Positions 56,201 through 63,672 of a stretch of 64,000 nucleotides of DNA are shown here, piece by piece; the stretch's first letter is position 1; each line of letters begins with the position of its first letter. The translations under genes and the position numbers were made by a program. The notes under the pieces are model-generated. The model was not told the origin of the DNA and searched no databases. It saw only the letters and a list, made by a program, of their open reading frames with translations. Origin of the DNA: PALSA-243 sp963743705 (GTDB lineage: Bacteria > Acidobacteriota > Terriglobia > Bryobacterales > Bryobacteraceae); the NCBI GenBank assembly GCA_963743705.1, contig CAVUQS010000014.1, positions 1 to 64,000 of the forward strand, given 5' to 3'.

Positions 56201-57017
56201 CGGATCGAGCTATAACTCATTGCAGATCGAAGTGCGGCGCAGGCTGTCGCACGGGCTGCTGGTGGGAGCGAGCTACACGTGGTCGCACGCTTTTACAACC
56301 GGGCAGGTTCTCTCCCTGCGCGACCGCGAAGGCGTGACGTATCCTTCGGCGTTCGATCAGCGGCACGGCATCAAGCTGAACTGGGTGTACGAGCTTCCCG
56401 TGGGCGCGGGGCATCGCTTCCTGGGGACCGCTAACAACCCGATTCTACGTAAGGCGGCCGAGGGTTGGCAGATCGCCGGCATTTCGCGGCTGCAATCGGG
56501 CACGCCTTCGGAGCTGATTGCCGGACGGCAAACCTTCAACACCGCGGATGGCGGCGTGGTGCTGCATGGGATGACGACGAGCCAACTGCAGAGCATGATG
56601 TCGGTTGCAAAACAGGGCAACGGCATCGTGAATTATCTGCCGCAATCGCTGATCAACAACACCCTCGCGGCGTTTCAGTTAATACCGCAGGCGGTGGACC
56701 CGACCCAGCCTTATATAGGACCCGCCACTACTCCCGGCCAGTTCGGGAATCAGATCTTCCTCTATGGCCCGTGGCTGCAGAAGTGGGACATCAGCATTGT
56801 GAAACGGACGAAGATCGCGGAAGGCAAGACGATCGAGTTCCGGGCGCAGGCGCTGAACATTCTGAATCACCCGAACTTCTTCCTGGTGCCGAGCAGCTCG
56901 GGGAACATCACGATCAACAACCTATTCGGGCAGACGAGGAACGCGTATAACGACATCAATTCGACGAATGATCCCGGGTCGAGGGTGATGGATTTCCAGT
57001 TGAGATTTACGTTCTAA
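53226..57017 (+). CDS. Oar-like TonB-dependent receptor (second copy)
   Basis: 1263 residues. Signal peptide about 1-19 (VYFSLLAFVAAAFA). Carboxypeptidase-regulatory domain: TMDGTVKDPQGALIPHAQVTV and IPSLSTATYSVTVSAAGFKK. Plug-like region: LPIPSRNATDLIVTLPGTQT, VNMTLDGVNIQDNLLKNG, IEEVSVTSAASGAE...IQVKFVTKSGTN. Long barrel ending MDFQLRFTF with the terminal aromatic. Same architecture as the receptor at 27640-31035, but the sequences differ widely, so they are paralogues for different ligands. GGGAGG lies seven bases before the ATG. Confidence 0.93.
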   Translation: MRRGVVYFSLLAFVAAAFAQVNTSTMDGTVKDPQGALIPHAQVTVTNTLTGQALSTTTDEKGHWAIPSLSTATYSVTVSAAGFKKVEKADVKMDAGIPATVNLALEVGAVSETVEVVGGAEVVQSTSATVSSDLTGRQVNDLPIPSRNATDLIVTLPGTQTPAGPRNTTFDGLPQATVNMTLDGVNIQDNLLKNGSGGAFYPVVYPRTDAIEEVSVTSAASGAESLGEGAIQVKFVTKSGTNQWHGGAFWQERNTYFDANTYFNNIDGLSRDRILLHQMGAHIGGPIIKKKLFIFFNYEVFRFPQSWNEAQDKGAQLTVLTDSARAGLFTYKDSTGALRQVNLYSLAAAGNFPSSPDPLIANTLSQIAAASAQGGSLTSRVTANDYNRNNFNFLAPGEHKIDFPQGKLDWVINSKHHWEATGGVNPYRLFPDGINAVIPVFPGSGTVLGSKVNAGQREAFWTGSTALRSAWSPHWTSEIRFGLSSGNVLFFNDISPSLFAPWRGYAPNMAGYVTVPYNASTYSRRNDPVAQLNGNATWVRGSHLVNMGGSFSQINEWMASWGTQTIPRVSFGVQSTDPALALFSSSNFPNSSASDLSNAEALYALLTGRVSSITSSVVLGEQSKTYGPNPTISRYRQREFGLFLQDSWKVTPKLTLNYGMRLENQFPFHVYNNTFTRPGYAGLYGVSGVGDLFQPGASSGSTPVLTAVTGDTTGFSAIHMPVPVAGVAYVLPEMSSPLRWILGGKGDSVLRGGFSIATVREQFTIPWSSNQGVSINTSTDPISTNTAAFGQAGSVLFSNPTLPSVTVPSSPTYPLGLAPGNSINDYDPNIKTRYVESWNLSLQRPLGHDTVLDVRYVGNHSARAWTSLNLNEVNVVESGFLNQFQIAQNNLAIANGESVSQLTGGTLKSTNFFNTGLPGQKDVPLLTTALAGASNSTLANYVAQGQTGAFANSIAGNVTQMGRLTAAGYPANLFQVNPSTGGSAANLTTNQGGSSYNSLQIEVRRRLSHGLLVGASYTWSHAFTTGQVLSLRDREGVTYPSAFDQRHGIKLNWVYELPVGAGHRFLGTANNPILRKAAEGWQIAGISRLQSGTPSELIAGRQTFNTADGGVVLHGMTTSQLQSMMSVAKQGNGIVNYLPQSLINNTLAAFQLIPQAVDPTQPYIGPATTPGQFGNQIFLYGPWLQKWDISIVKRTKIAEGKTIEFRAQALNILNHPNFFLVPSSSGNITINNLFGQTRNAYNDINSTNDPGSRVMDFQLRFTF

Positions 57018-57021
57018 AGAT

Positions 57022-57099
57022 TTCGACGCAGAGGCGCTGAGGCGCAGAGAAAACCCGAGTATGGGCTTTTTCTCTGAGTCTTTGCGTCTCTGCGTCGAA
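57022..57099. repeat. Long inverted repeat of the CGCAGAGGCG type
   Basis: The left arm 57022-57053 (starting ttcgacgcagaggcgctgag) pairs with the right arm 57067-57099 (ending tctgcgtcgaa) with a few mismatches around a 13-base loop (57054-57066). Within each arm a seven-base unit like CGCAGAG recurs. A related arm is at 14166-14197. It is placed four bases after the Oar stop and could fold in RNA, but no T-run follows. Confidence 0.8.
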
Positions 57100-57157
57100 T
57101 CGCATCTCCCCTAACAAAACGGATTTCGCGGCCGATAAACACTCTGTAAGGAGGCGA

Positions 57158-57547
57158 ATGGAATCCGACGTTTTGGTGGTGGACGATTCGGCTGCAATCC
57201 GCAAGATTTTGCAGCGGGTGTTGCGGCAGACCGGCATGTCGATCGGCGCGATTTTTGAAGCGGGGGATGGGCAGGAAGCGCTGGAAGTGCTCAAGACCCG
57301 AAACGTGCGCCTGATTCTGAGCGATATCAACATGCCGAAAATGGACGGGCTGCGGATGCTGGCGTCGATCAAAGCCAACCCGGCGTGGTCCGAAATTCCC
57401 GTCGTGATGATCACCACCGAAGGCGGCGAGACCAAAGTGGGCGAGGCGGTCAAACTCGGGGCCGTGGGCTATGTGCGCAAGCCGTTTACCGCCGATCAAA
57501 TTAAGGAGAAGCTGGCGGGAATCCTCGAGCCGGCGATGTCGTTATGA
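57158..57547 (+). CDS. cheY: CheY-like response regulator
   Basis: 129 residues, a single receiver domain: VLVVDDSAAIRKIL (acidic pair), ILSDINMPKMDG (phospho-Asp), VMITTEG (Thr) and VGYVRKPF (Lys). It receives the phosphoryl group from CheA and acts on the motility output. AGGAGG lies six bases before the ATG. The stop overlaps cheX as ATGA. First gene of the chemosensory operon. Confidence 0.92.
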   Translation: MESDVLVVDDSAAIRKILQRVLRQTGMSIGAIFEAGDGQEALEVLKTRNVRLILSDINMPKMDGLRMLASIKANPAWSEIPVVMITTEGGETKVGEAVKLGAVGYVRKPFTADQIKEKLAGILEPAMSL

Positions 57548-58098
57548 GCTTGCAGGATTTCATCGTCGACTCCATGAACCAGTCGGCGCAACAGGTCTTT
57601 TCCACCATGTTGGGCGTGGAACTCTCGCGAGGGGAGGCGGTTCGCGCGGACGAGGAACCGGAAGAACCGGCGGAAGTGGTGGCCCTGATTGGTCTCGCGG
57701 GGTCGTGGGCCGGGGCCGGCAGGATTAGTTGCTCCGCGGCGGCTGCCTGCCGCGTGTGCGAGAGCATGCTCATGACCGAGACGCCGGCGGTGAACGCCGA
57801 CGTCCTCGATGCCGTGGCGGAGCTGACCAATATGATCATCGGCAACGTGAAGACGGAGCTGGAATCGCGGGTGGGGCCGCTGGGGCTGAGCATTCCGACC
57901 GTCATTTACGGCCGGAATTTTCAGACCAAGACCGCGGGCGCGCCGGGCTGGATGACGCTGCGCTTCCGGTGGGATTCCGACATCATCACGGTGAAGTTAT
58001 GTCTTGCGCCGCATGAACGCGACCCGCGGCCAACCCCGCTCGCGATGGTGGAAAAAGCCGCGACGCTGCTGGAGCACGCGGGCATGGCGGCCGATTAG
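57544..58098 (+). CDS. CheX-like CheY-P phosphatase
   Basis: 184 residues. CheC/CheX fold: LAGSWAGAGRISCS, and a single active helix VLDAVAELTNMIIGNVKTEL with the E-x2-N pair. GLSIPTVIYGRNFQ fits the CheX beta-strand region. It should remove phosphate from CheY. Translationally coupled to the upstream cheY. A C-terminal helix (MVEKAATLLEHAGM) may help dimerisation. Confidence 0.85.
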   Translation: MSLQDFIVDSMNQSAQQVFSTMLGVELSRGEAVRADEEPEEPAEVVALIGLAGSWAGAGRISCSAAAACRVCESMLMTETPAVNADVLDAVAELTNMIIGNVKTELESRVGPLGLSIPTVIYGRNFQTKTAGAPGWMTLRFRWDSDIITVKLCLAPHERDPRPTPLAMVEKAATLLEHAGMAAD

Positions 58099-58115
58099 AT
58101 CGAACGGAGAACCCA

Positions 58116-58637
58116 ATGGCATCCACTCTGCTAACCAAGGAATCGGCCGCGCCCGCGCGTTGCGACGTGCGCGCCGGCAAATATCTTACGTTTCAGCTGG
58201 CGAACGAAGAGTTCGGCATCCGCGTGCTCAAAGTCCGCGAGATTATGGGCGTGCAGGAAATCACGGCTGTGCCGCAAACGCCGGCGCATATCAAGGGCGT
58301 GATCAATCTGCGCGGCAAGGTGATTCCGGTAATCGATCTGCGCCTGAAATTCGGCGTGCCGGCGGCGGAATACACGCAGCGCACGTGCATCATCGTGACG
58401 CAGGTGGCGGGCGAGAACTCGACCATGATTCCGATGGGCATCGTGGTGGACGGCGTTTCGGAGGTGCTGAACCTTTCCGGCCAGGAGATCGAAGACACGC
58501 CCGATTTCGGCGAAGACATCGGCGGGGAATACCTGCTCGGCATGGCCAAGGTGAAGGGCAAGGTCAAAATCCTGCTGGATATCGACCGCATCGTTTCGGC
58601 GCAGGACCTGCAGAAGCTGAACGCCATTTTCGAATAG
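58116..58637 (+). CDS. cheW: CheW coupling protein
   Basis: 173 residues. CheW fold: KYLTFQLANEEFGIRVLKVREIMGVQEITAVPQTPAHIKGVINLRGKVIPVIDLRLKFG, GIVVDGVSEVLNLSGQEIE, and KVKGKVKILLDIDRIVS. It links the receptor to CheA. A 25-residue N-terminal extension precedes the domain. Seventeen bases separate it from cheX. Confidence 0.95.
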   Translation: MASTLLTKESAAPARCDVRAGKYLTFQLANEEFGIRVLKVREIMGVQEITAVPQTPAHIKGVINLRGKVIPVIDLRLKFGVPAAEYTQRTCIIVTQVAGENSTMIPMGIVVDGVSEVLNLSGQEIEDTPDFGEDIGGEYLLGMAKVKGKVKILLDIDRIVSAQDLQKLNAIFE

Positions 58638-58651
58638 GAACGGGGACCGGA

Positions 58652-59725
58652 ATGCGAACACAAAAAGCGAGCTTCGGCTCGAAACTGACGGCTGCGCTGG
58701 GAATCGCGGCCTGCCTGAACCTGGTCTTGCTCGCGTTCGCGCCGTCGGCGACGCTGGGCGCACTGGCGGCCGCGGCGCTGGCCGGAACGGCGCTGGCCAT
58801 GATGGTGACGCGCTCGGCTTCGCGCCAACTGCGCGGCATCGCGGGGGCGATGTGGAGCGAATCGCGCGAATTGGATACGGCGTCGCGGGAACTCGCGGCC
58901 AACAGTCAATCCGCGGCGCAAGGCGCTTCGGAGCAGGCGGCGACGCTCGAGGAAACGTCCGCATCGCTGGCGGAGATCACGTCGCTGACTCGCAAGAACG
59001 CGGCGAACATGCAATCGGCTGCTGGGCTGGTGGGCGAAACCAGCCGTCTGGTGGAAGATGCCAACCGGAATCTCGAAGCGATGGTGGGCTCGATGAAAGA
59101 GATCAACGGATCGAGCGAGAAGATCTCGAAGATTATCCGCGTCATTGATGAAATCGCGTTTCAGACGAATATTCTGGCGCTGAACGCAGCGGTGGAAGCG
59201 GCACGCGCGGGCGAAGCGGGCATGGGGTTCGCGGTGGTGGCGGATGAAGTGCGCAACTTGGCGCAACGCAGCGCGCAGGCGGCCAAGGATACGGCGCTGC
59301 TGATCGAGGAATCTATCGCGAAATCGAACGCGGGCAGCGCGAAGCTCGATCAAGTGGCGGAATCGGTGCGCAAGATCACGGGGCGGGCGGCGCAGGTGAA
59401 AGCGCTGGTGGATAACGTAGATGGCGCGAGCCAGCAACAGGCGCGCGGGATCGAGCAGATCGCAGCGGCGGCGTCGCAGATGGAGCAGGTGACGCAGAAG
59501 AACGCGGCCAGCGCGGAACGCAGCGCCAGCGCGGGCGAAGACCTGGCATCGCACGCCAAGGGGTTGATCACGCTGGCTGGATTGCTGCAAGAGCTTTCGG
59601 GCGCCAATGCGCCCGCCGTAGTCGCGCCGAAGAGCACCCGGGCGCAGGCTCGCGTCGCGGCGGCGCCAGCACGTTTCCAGGGCCGCTCCGCGTTTCCGCT
59701 CGACGAGAACGAAGCCGCCTTCTAG
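58652..59725 (+). CDS. Methyl-accepting chemotaxis protein without periplasmic domain
   Basis: 357 residues. Two hydrophobic helices follow each other closely (LTAALGIAACLNLVLLAFAP and LGALAAAALAGTALAMMV), leaving almost no periplasmic loop, then directly the coiled-coil signalling domain without a typical HAMP. The hairpin tip IDEIAFQTNILALNAAVEAARAGEAGMGFAVVADEVRNLAQRS is the standard CheA/CheW contact. The tail (GRSAFPLDENEAAF) is basic-to-acidic and flexible. It must sense a membrane or cytoplasmic cue, or an interacting protein. The ATG at 58652 follows GGGGACCGG. Confidence 0.88.
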   Translation: MRTQKASFGSKLTAALGIAACLNLVLLAFAPSATLGALAAAALAGTALAMMVTRSASRQLRGIAGAMWSESRELDTASRELAANSQSAAQGASEQAATLEETSASLAEITSLTRKNAANMQSAAGLVGETSRLVEDANRNLEAMVGSMKEINGSSEKISKIIRVIDEIAFQTNILALNAAVEAARAGEAGMGFAVVADEVRNLAQRSAQAAKDTALLIEESIAKSNAGSAKLDQVAESVRKITGRAAQVKALVDNVDGASQQQARGIEQIAAAASQMEQVTQKNAASAERSASAGEDLASHAKGLITLAGLLQELSGANAPAVVAPKSTRAQARVAAAPARFQGRSAFPLDENEAAF

Positions 59726-59734
59726 GAGCCCACC

Positions 59735-60208
59735 GTGCCTCGCATGGACGACGTTGGTCAACTGATGCAAGAGCGCGAAGCGCAGACCGCGGAAGAATTA
59801 TTGCAGCGGGCGGCGCAGCTTCAGGAATGCGCGGCGCCGCGAGCGCAGGTAGCTCTCGACCCGGAACTGATTGGCGACTTTGTGACGGAAAGCCGCGATC
59901 ACCTGGCCAACATCGAGACCCAGTTGCTGACGCTGGAACGCGAGACCGGCGATACGGAAGCGCTCAACGCGGTATTTCGCGGGTTTCACACCATCAAGGG
60001 ATTGGCCGGATTTCTGGAGCTGTGGGACGTTCAGAAGCTGGCGCACGAAGTCGAAACGGTGCTCGATGGCGCGCGCACCGGCGAGCTCACGCTGACGCCG
60101 GACGGCATCGATGTGATTCTGGAAGGCGCCGATTTCCTGTCGGGCTGGCTGCAGCATCTGGAAGCGGTGCTGCGCCGGGAAGATTCGGAGGCGCCGACCG
60201 GAGGATGA
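59735..60208 (+). CDS. cheA: CheA P1 (Hpt) part
   Basis: 157 residues. Histidine phosphotransfer domain: LIGDFVTESRDHLANIETQLLTLE and AVFRGFHTIKGLAGFLEL, where the His of HTIKG is phosphorylated. The frame ends at TGA 60206-60208 and the kinase core resumes in another frame at 60213. Reading one base fewer near 60203 joins them as APTGDDGLLARIRG, so this is either a frameshifted single cheA or a real split gene. Confidence 0.88.
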   Translation: MPRMDDVGQLMQEREAQTAEELLQRAAQLQECAAPRAQVALDPELIGDFVTESRDHLANIETQLLTLERETGDTEALNAVFRGFHTIKGLAGFLELWDVQKLAHEVETVLDGARTGELTLTPDGIDVILEGADFLSGWLQHLEAVLRREDSEAPTGG

Positions 60209-60212
60209 CGGG

Positions 60213-61466
60213 TTGTTGGCGCGCATTCGCGGCATCGTCGAAGTCTCGCCCGCGCCAGTTGCGGCGCTGGTTGAGGCCGCGCCCCCTCGCCCGGGCAATG
60301 CGTCCGCGAAACGCGCGCAAGCGGCCAGTATCCGGGTGGATACTTCGAAGCTCGACTATCTGGTGGATATGGCGGGCGAGATGATGATTGCGGAATCGCT
60401 GGTGCGCCACGATCCGGAATTGAGCGGCGTGCACAATCCGCGCTTGCAGCGCAATATGCAGCAGCTCACGCGCATTACGGTCGAACTGCAGAAGACGGCG
60501 ATGGCCATGCGCCTGGTTCCGATCGGCCCGCTGTTCCGGCGCATGGAGCGGCTGGTGCGCGACCTGGCGCGGCAATTCGGCAAGCCCGTGGCGATGGAGA
60601 CGCAGGGCGACGAGATCGAATTCGACCGCACGATTATCGAAGAACTGGCCGATCCGCTGATGCACATGGTGCGCAATTCGCTCGACCACGGCATCGAAGC
60701 GCCTGCGCAGCGCGCGCGCAGCGGCAAGCCCGCGGCGGCGCGGATCCTGCTCAGGGCCCAGCATCAGGCGGGGCTGGTGGTGATCGAGATCGCCGACGAC
60801 GGGCGCGGACTGGATCGCGAACGCATCGCCGCCAAGGCGGTGGAACGCGGGCTCATTCAATCGCCCGAGGGGATGAGCGATAACGAAATCTACAACCTGA
60901 TCTTCGAGCCGGGGTTCAGCACGGCGGCGGAAGTGACCAATGTCAGCGGGCGCGGCGTGGGCATGGACGTGGTGCGCAAGCACATCGAGAAGCTGCGGGG
61001 GCGCATCGAGATCCGCTCCACGGCGGGCGCAGGCGCGACGTTCTTTCTCAAGCTGCCGCTGACGCTGGCCATCATCGACGGCCTGGTGGTGGGAGTAGGG
61101 CGCGAGCGCTACATCATGCCGCTATTCAATGTGCGCGAGATGATCCGCCCCGGTGCGGACACGGTCTGGACGGTGCAGCAAAAAGGCGAAATGGCGCTGG
61201 TACGCGGCGACCTGCTGCCGGTGATCCGGCTCTACAAGAAGTTCGGAGTCGAGCCGCGATCGGAAGATCCACGGGAATCGGTGCTGGTGATCGCGGAAGT
61301 CGAAGGCGCGCGTTCCTGCCTGATGGTGGACGAGCTCATCGGCAAGCAGGAAGTGGTGATCAAGAGCCTGGGCGAGACGCTGAAAGACATTCCGGGGATC
61401 GCGGGCGGCGCGATTTTGGGCGATGGGCGCGTGGGCTTGATCCTCGATTTGGAGCGGATTGCCTGA
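60213..61466 (+). CDS. cheA: CheA kinase core (P3-P4-P5)
   Basis: 417 residues if started at TTG 60213, which has GGAGG eight bases upstream. P3 dimerisation (VDTSKLDYLVDMAGEMMIAESL), P4 ATPase with N box HMVRNSLDHGIE, G1 DDGRGLD and G2 GRGVGMDVV, and P5 CheW-like domain (IMPLFNVREMIRPG, VVIKSLGETLKDIPGIAGGAILGDG). The P2 domain is absent. It autophosphorylates the His of the P1 part. Its stop overlaps the cheR start as TGATG. Confidence 0.9.
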   Translation: MLARIRGIVEVSPAPVAALVEAAPPRPGNASAKRAQAASIRVDTSKLDYLVDMAGEMMIAESLVRHDPELSGVHNPRLQRNMQQLTRITVELQKTAMAMRLVPIGPLFRRMERLVRDLARQFGKPVAMETQGDEIEFDRTIIEELADPLMHMVRNSLDHGIEAPAQRARSGKPAAARILLRAQHQAGLVVIEIADDGRGLDRERIAAKAVERGLIQSPEGMSDNEIYNLIFEPGFSTAAEVTNVSGRGVGMDVVRKHIEKLRGRIEIRSTAGAGATFFLKLPLTLAIIDGLVVGVGRERYIMPLFNVREMIRPGADTVWTVQQKGEMALVRGDLLPVIRLYKKFGVEPRSEDPRESVLVIAEVEGARSCLMVDELIGKQEVVIKSLGETLKDIPGIAGGAILGDGRVGLILDLERIA

Positions 61467-62299
61467 TGCCGGTGGCCACACGCACGCCGACGCTCTCGCC
61501 CCGGGAATTCGACGAGATCCGCGAGATTGCGTATCGCGCGTTCGGGCTCGATCTCAAATCCGGCAAGGAGGAGTTGGTCGCGGCGCGCCTGGGACGCGTG
61601 GTGAACGCGGGAAACTTCGGCTCGTTTCACGAATATGCCCGTCATATCGCCGCGGACGCGACGGGCCAGTCGCTGGCGGGACTGGCGGACGCGCTGACCA
61701 CCAATCACTCCTTCTTCTTGCGTGAGGCGGAGCACTTCGACTTCTTCCGGCAACACATCGCTCCCGCGCTGGCGCGGCGCGCTCATGCCGATCTTTGGTG
61801 TGCGGCGTGCGCCACGGGCGAGGAGGCATGGACGCTGGCTTGCGTCTGGAATGAAGCGTCGCCCGGCCGCGACTTTCGCATTCTTGCCAGCGACATTTCA
61901 AACAAAGCGCTGCGGCGCGCGCAAGCCGGCGAATACAGCGTGGAGCGCTGCGCCGGCCTGCCGAAAGCGTGGCTCGACCGCTATTTCGAGCGCGCGCAGG
62001 CGCCGGAGGCCGCGTATCGCGTGAACACGCGCCTTCGCGCGCAGGTGGAATTCCGGCGCATCAATCTCATCCAGCCCCTGCCATGGCAACGGCAGTTCGC
62101 GGCCATTTTCTGCCGCAACGTGATGATCTATTTCGACCGGCCCACGCAGCAGGACGTGGTGCGGCGGCTGACGGATTGTCTCGAACCGGGCGGCTATTTG
62201 TTCACCGGGCATGCCGAAAGCCTGGCCGGCGTATCGCACGCGCTGGAATACGTGCAGCCCGCCGTTTATCGCAAGGCCGGCGGGGTGAAGCGCGCATGA
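61466..62299 (+). CDS. cheR: CheR receptor methyltransferase
   Basis: 277 residues. N-terminal helical domain (FDEIREIAYRAFGLDLKSGKEELVAARLGR), TTNHSFFLREAEHFDFF, SAM-binding CAACATGEEAWTLA and ILASDISNKALRRA, and the family motif IFCRNVMIYFDRPTQQDVV. It methylates Glu residues of receptors with S-adenosylmethionine. No C-terminal VxR-binding tail helper is seen. It overlaps cheA by one base and cheD by four. Confidence 0.95.
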   Translation: MPVATRTPTLSPREFDEIREIAYRAFGLDLKSGKEELVAARLGRVVNAGNFGSFHEYARHIAADATGQSLAGLADALTTNHSFFLREAEHFDFFRQHIAPALARRAHADLWCAACATGEEAWTLACVWNEASPGRDFRILASDISNKALRRAQAGEYSVERCAGLPKAWLDRYFERAQAPEAAYRVNTRLRAQVEFRRINLIQPLPWQRQFAAIFCRNVMIYFDRPTQQDVVRRLTDCLEPGGYLFTGHAESLAGVSHALEYVQPAVYRKAGGVKRA

Positions 62300-62820
62300 T
62301 GCCGATCGCCGTGGGGATGGCGGATTGCGCGGTGTCGCGCGATCGCGCGCGAGAGTTGGCGACCTACGCGCTGGGCTCGTGCATTGCCTTGGTGGTTTAC
62401 GATCCGCAGGCGCGCGTTGGCGGGCTGCTGCATTTCATGCTGCCCGATTCCTCGATCGACGCCGCGATGGGCGCGCAAGATCCCTATAAGTTCGCGGATA
62501 CGGGAGTGCCAAGGCTGCTCGATGAGGTCTCCGCGCTGGGGGCGAGGAAGCGCTGCTTGCTGGCGTGGGCGGTGGGCGGCGCCAACATGCTCGAGAGCGC
62601 GGGCGGATTCGATATCGGCAAACGTAACTATCAGGCGCTTCGCCGCCTGCTCTGGAAAGCCGGCCTGCTGCTGTATGCGGAGGCCGTGGGGGGCAATCAA
62701 TCGCGTTCGGTTCGCCTCGAAATCGCTACTGGAAATCTTTGGGTCCAGGAAGCAGGCGGAGCGCGGATGCTGCTCACGCCCGAAAGGAAAACGCAAAGTT
62801 CATGGCTTATCGCATCCTGA
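62296..62820 (+). CDS. cheD: CheD receptor glutamine deamidase
   Basis: 174 residues. The catalytic Cys and His lie in TYALGSCIALVVYDP and VGGLLHFMLPDS. AVGGANML, IGKRNYQALRRLL and AEAVGGNQSRSVRLEIATGNLWV are also family marks. CheD deamidates receptor Gln to Glu and is stimulated or titrated by CheC/CheX-type proteins, two of which are in this operon. The start overlaps the cheR stop as ATGA. Confidence 0.93.
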   Translation: MMPIAVGMADCAVSRDRARELATYALGSCIALVVYDPQARVGGLLHFMLPDSSIDAAMGAQDPYKFADTGVPRLLDEVSALGARKRCLLAWAVGGANMLESAGGFDIGKRNYQALRRLLWKAGLLLYAEAVGGNQSRSVRLEIATGNLWVQEAGGARMLLTPERKTQSSWLIAS

Positions 62821-63188
62821 TTGTGGACGATTCGCCCGCAATGCGCGCCTTCATCCGGCGCGTCATCGATTTATCGGGCTTTGACCTCGCGAGCTGCCTC
62901 GAAGCGGAGAACGGGCGGATGGCGCTGGAGGTGCTGGAATCGGCGCGAGTCGACGCCATCTTGACGGATATCAACATGCCCGAGATGGATGGGGAAGAAC
63001 TGCTGCGCCGTCTTTCGCAGAAAGACGAATTGCGGTCGATTCCCGCCATCGTGATTTCGACCGATGGTTCGGTTTGCCGCGTGGATCGCATGCGGGCGCT
63101 GGGAGCGCGCGGGTACATCGCGAAGCCGTTCCGGCCGGAAGAACTGCGTGCTGAAATCGAGCGCGGCATGGGAGTGGGAAATGCCTGA
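62802..63188 (+). CDS. Second CheY-like response regulator
   Basis: 128 residues. A single receiver domain: ILIVDDSPAMRAFIRRVI, ILTDINMPEMDGEEL with the phospho-Asp, AIVISTDGS (Thr) and GYIAKPFRPEEL (Lys). The ATG at 62802 overlaps the end of cheD by 19 bases. It differs clearly from the first cheY in the operon; one may be a phosphate sink. Confidence 0.9.
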   Translation: MAYRILIVDDSPAMRAFIRRVIDLSGFDLASCLEAENGRMALEVLESARVDAILTDINMPEMDGEELLRRLSQKDELRSIPAIVISTDGSVCRVDRMRALGARGYIAKPFRPEELRAEIERGMGVGNA

Positions 63189-63672
63189 CGTTGCCTTTGC
63201 GCCGGCGCTACGGGAAGCGTTGCAGGAGGCCCTCGAGCGTATGTTCTTCGTGCGCGATCTGGGCGAAGCGGCGCCGGGCGGTGAGGCCGGACCGGAGGTG
63301 GCGGTGCGCGTGGATTTCGAAGGCTCGCCTTCGGGATACCTCACATTGCGCGCCGGGTTGGCTCCCGCGCGATCTCTGGCGGCGGATTTTCTGGGTGAAA
63401 ACGAGGAAGCGATGAGCGACGCCCAGACCAGGGAAGTGCTGGCGGAGCTCGCCAACATCGTGTGCGGGGCGGTATTGACGCGGACCGAAAGCGCCACTAT
63501 CTTCCGCCTTTCCTCACCGCGCGCGATTCCGGCGTCCGATTGCGCCAAGCTCGATTCCGCGGCTTTCGAAGACACCTGCGCGCACGCGGTCGCCCTGGGG
63601 AATGGGTTCCTGACGGCGTCTCTGCGAACGGAGGCGCCGGGATGCAGCGCGGGCGAAAAATTCGCGTCCTGA
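63181..63672 (+). CDS. Second CheX/CheC-like protein
   Basis: 163 residues. The fold is suggested by VAVRVDFEGSPSGYLTLRAG, and the active-type helix TREVLAELANIVCGAVLTRTES keeps E-x2-N. It would act as a phosphatase on CheY-P. The ATG at 63181 overlaps the second cheY by eight bases; GGGAGTGGG is just upstream. It overlaps cheB by 31 bases. Confidence 0.75.
   Translation: MPDVAFAPALREALQEALERMFFVRDLGEAAPGGEAGPEVAVRVDFEGSPSGYLTLRAGLAPARSLAADFLGENEEAMSDAQTREVLAELANIVCGAVLTRTESATIFRLSSPRAIPASDCAKLDSAAFEDTCAHAVALGNGFLTASLRTEAPGCSAGEKFAS

Noticed and set aside
58193..59770. 525-codon open frame antisense to cheW and the receptor gene
   Set aside because: Arg/His-rich low-complexity product typical of GC-rich shadows; the sense genes are unambiguous.
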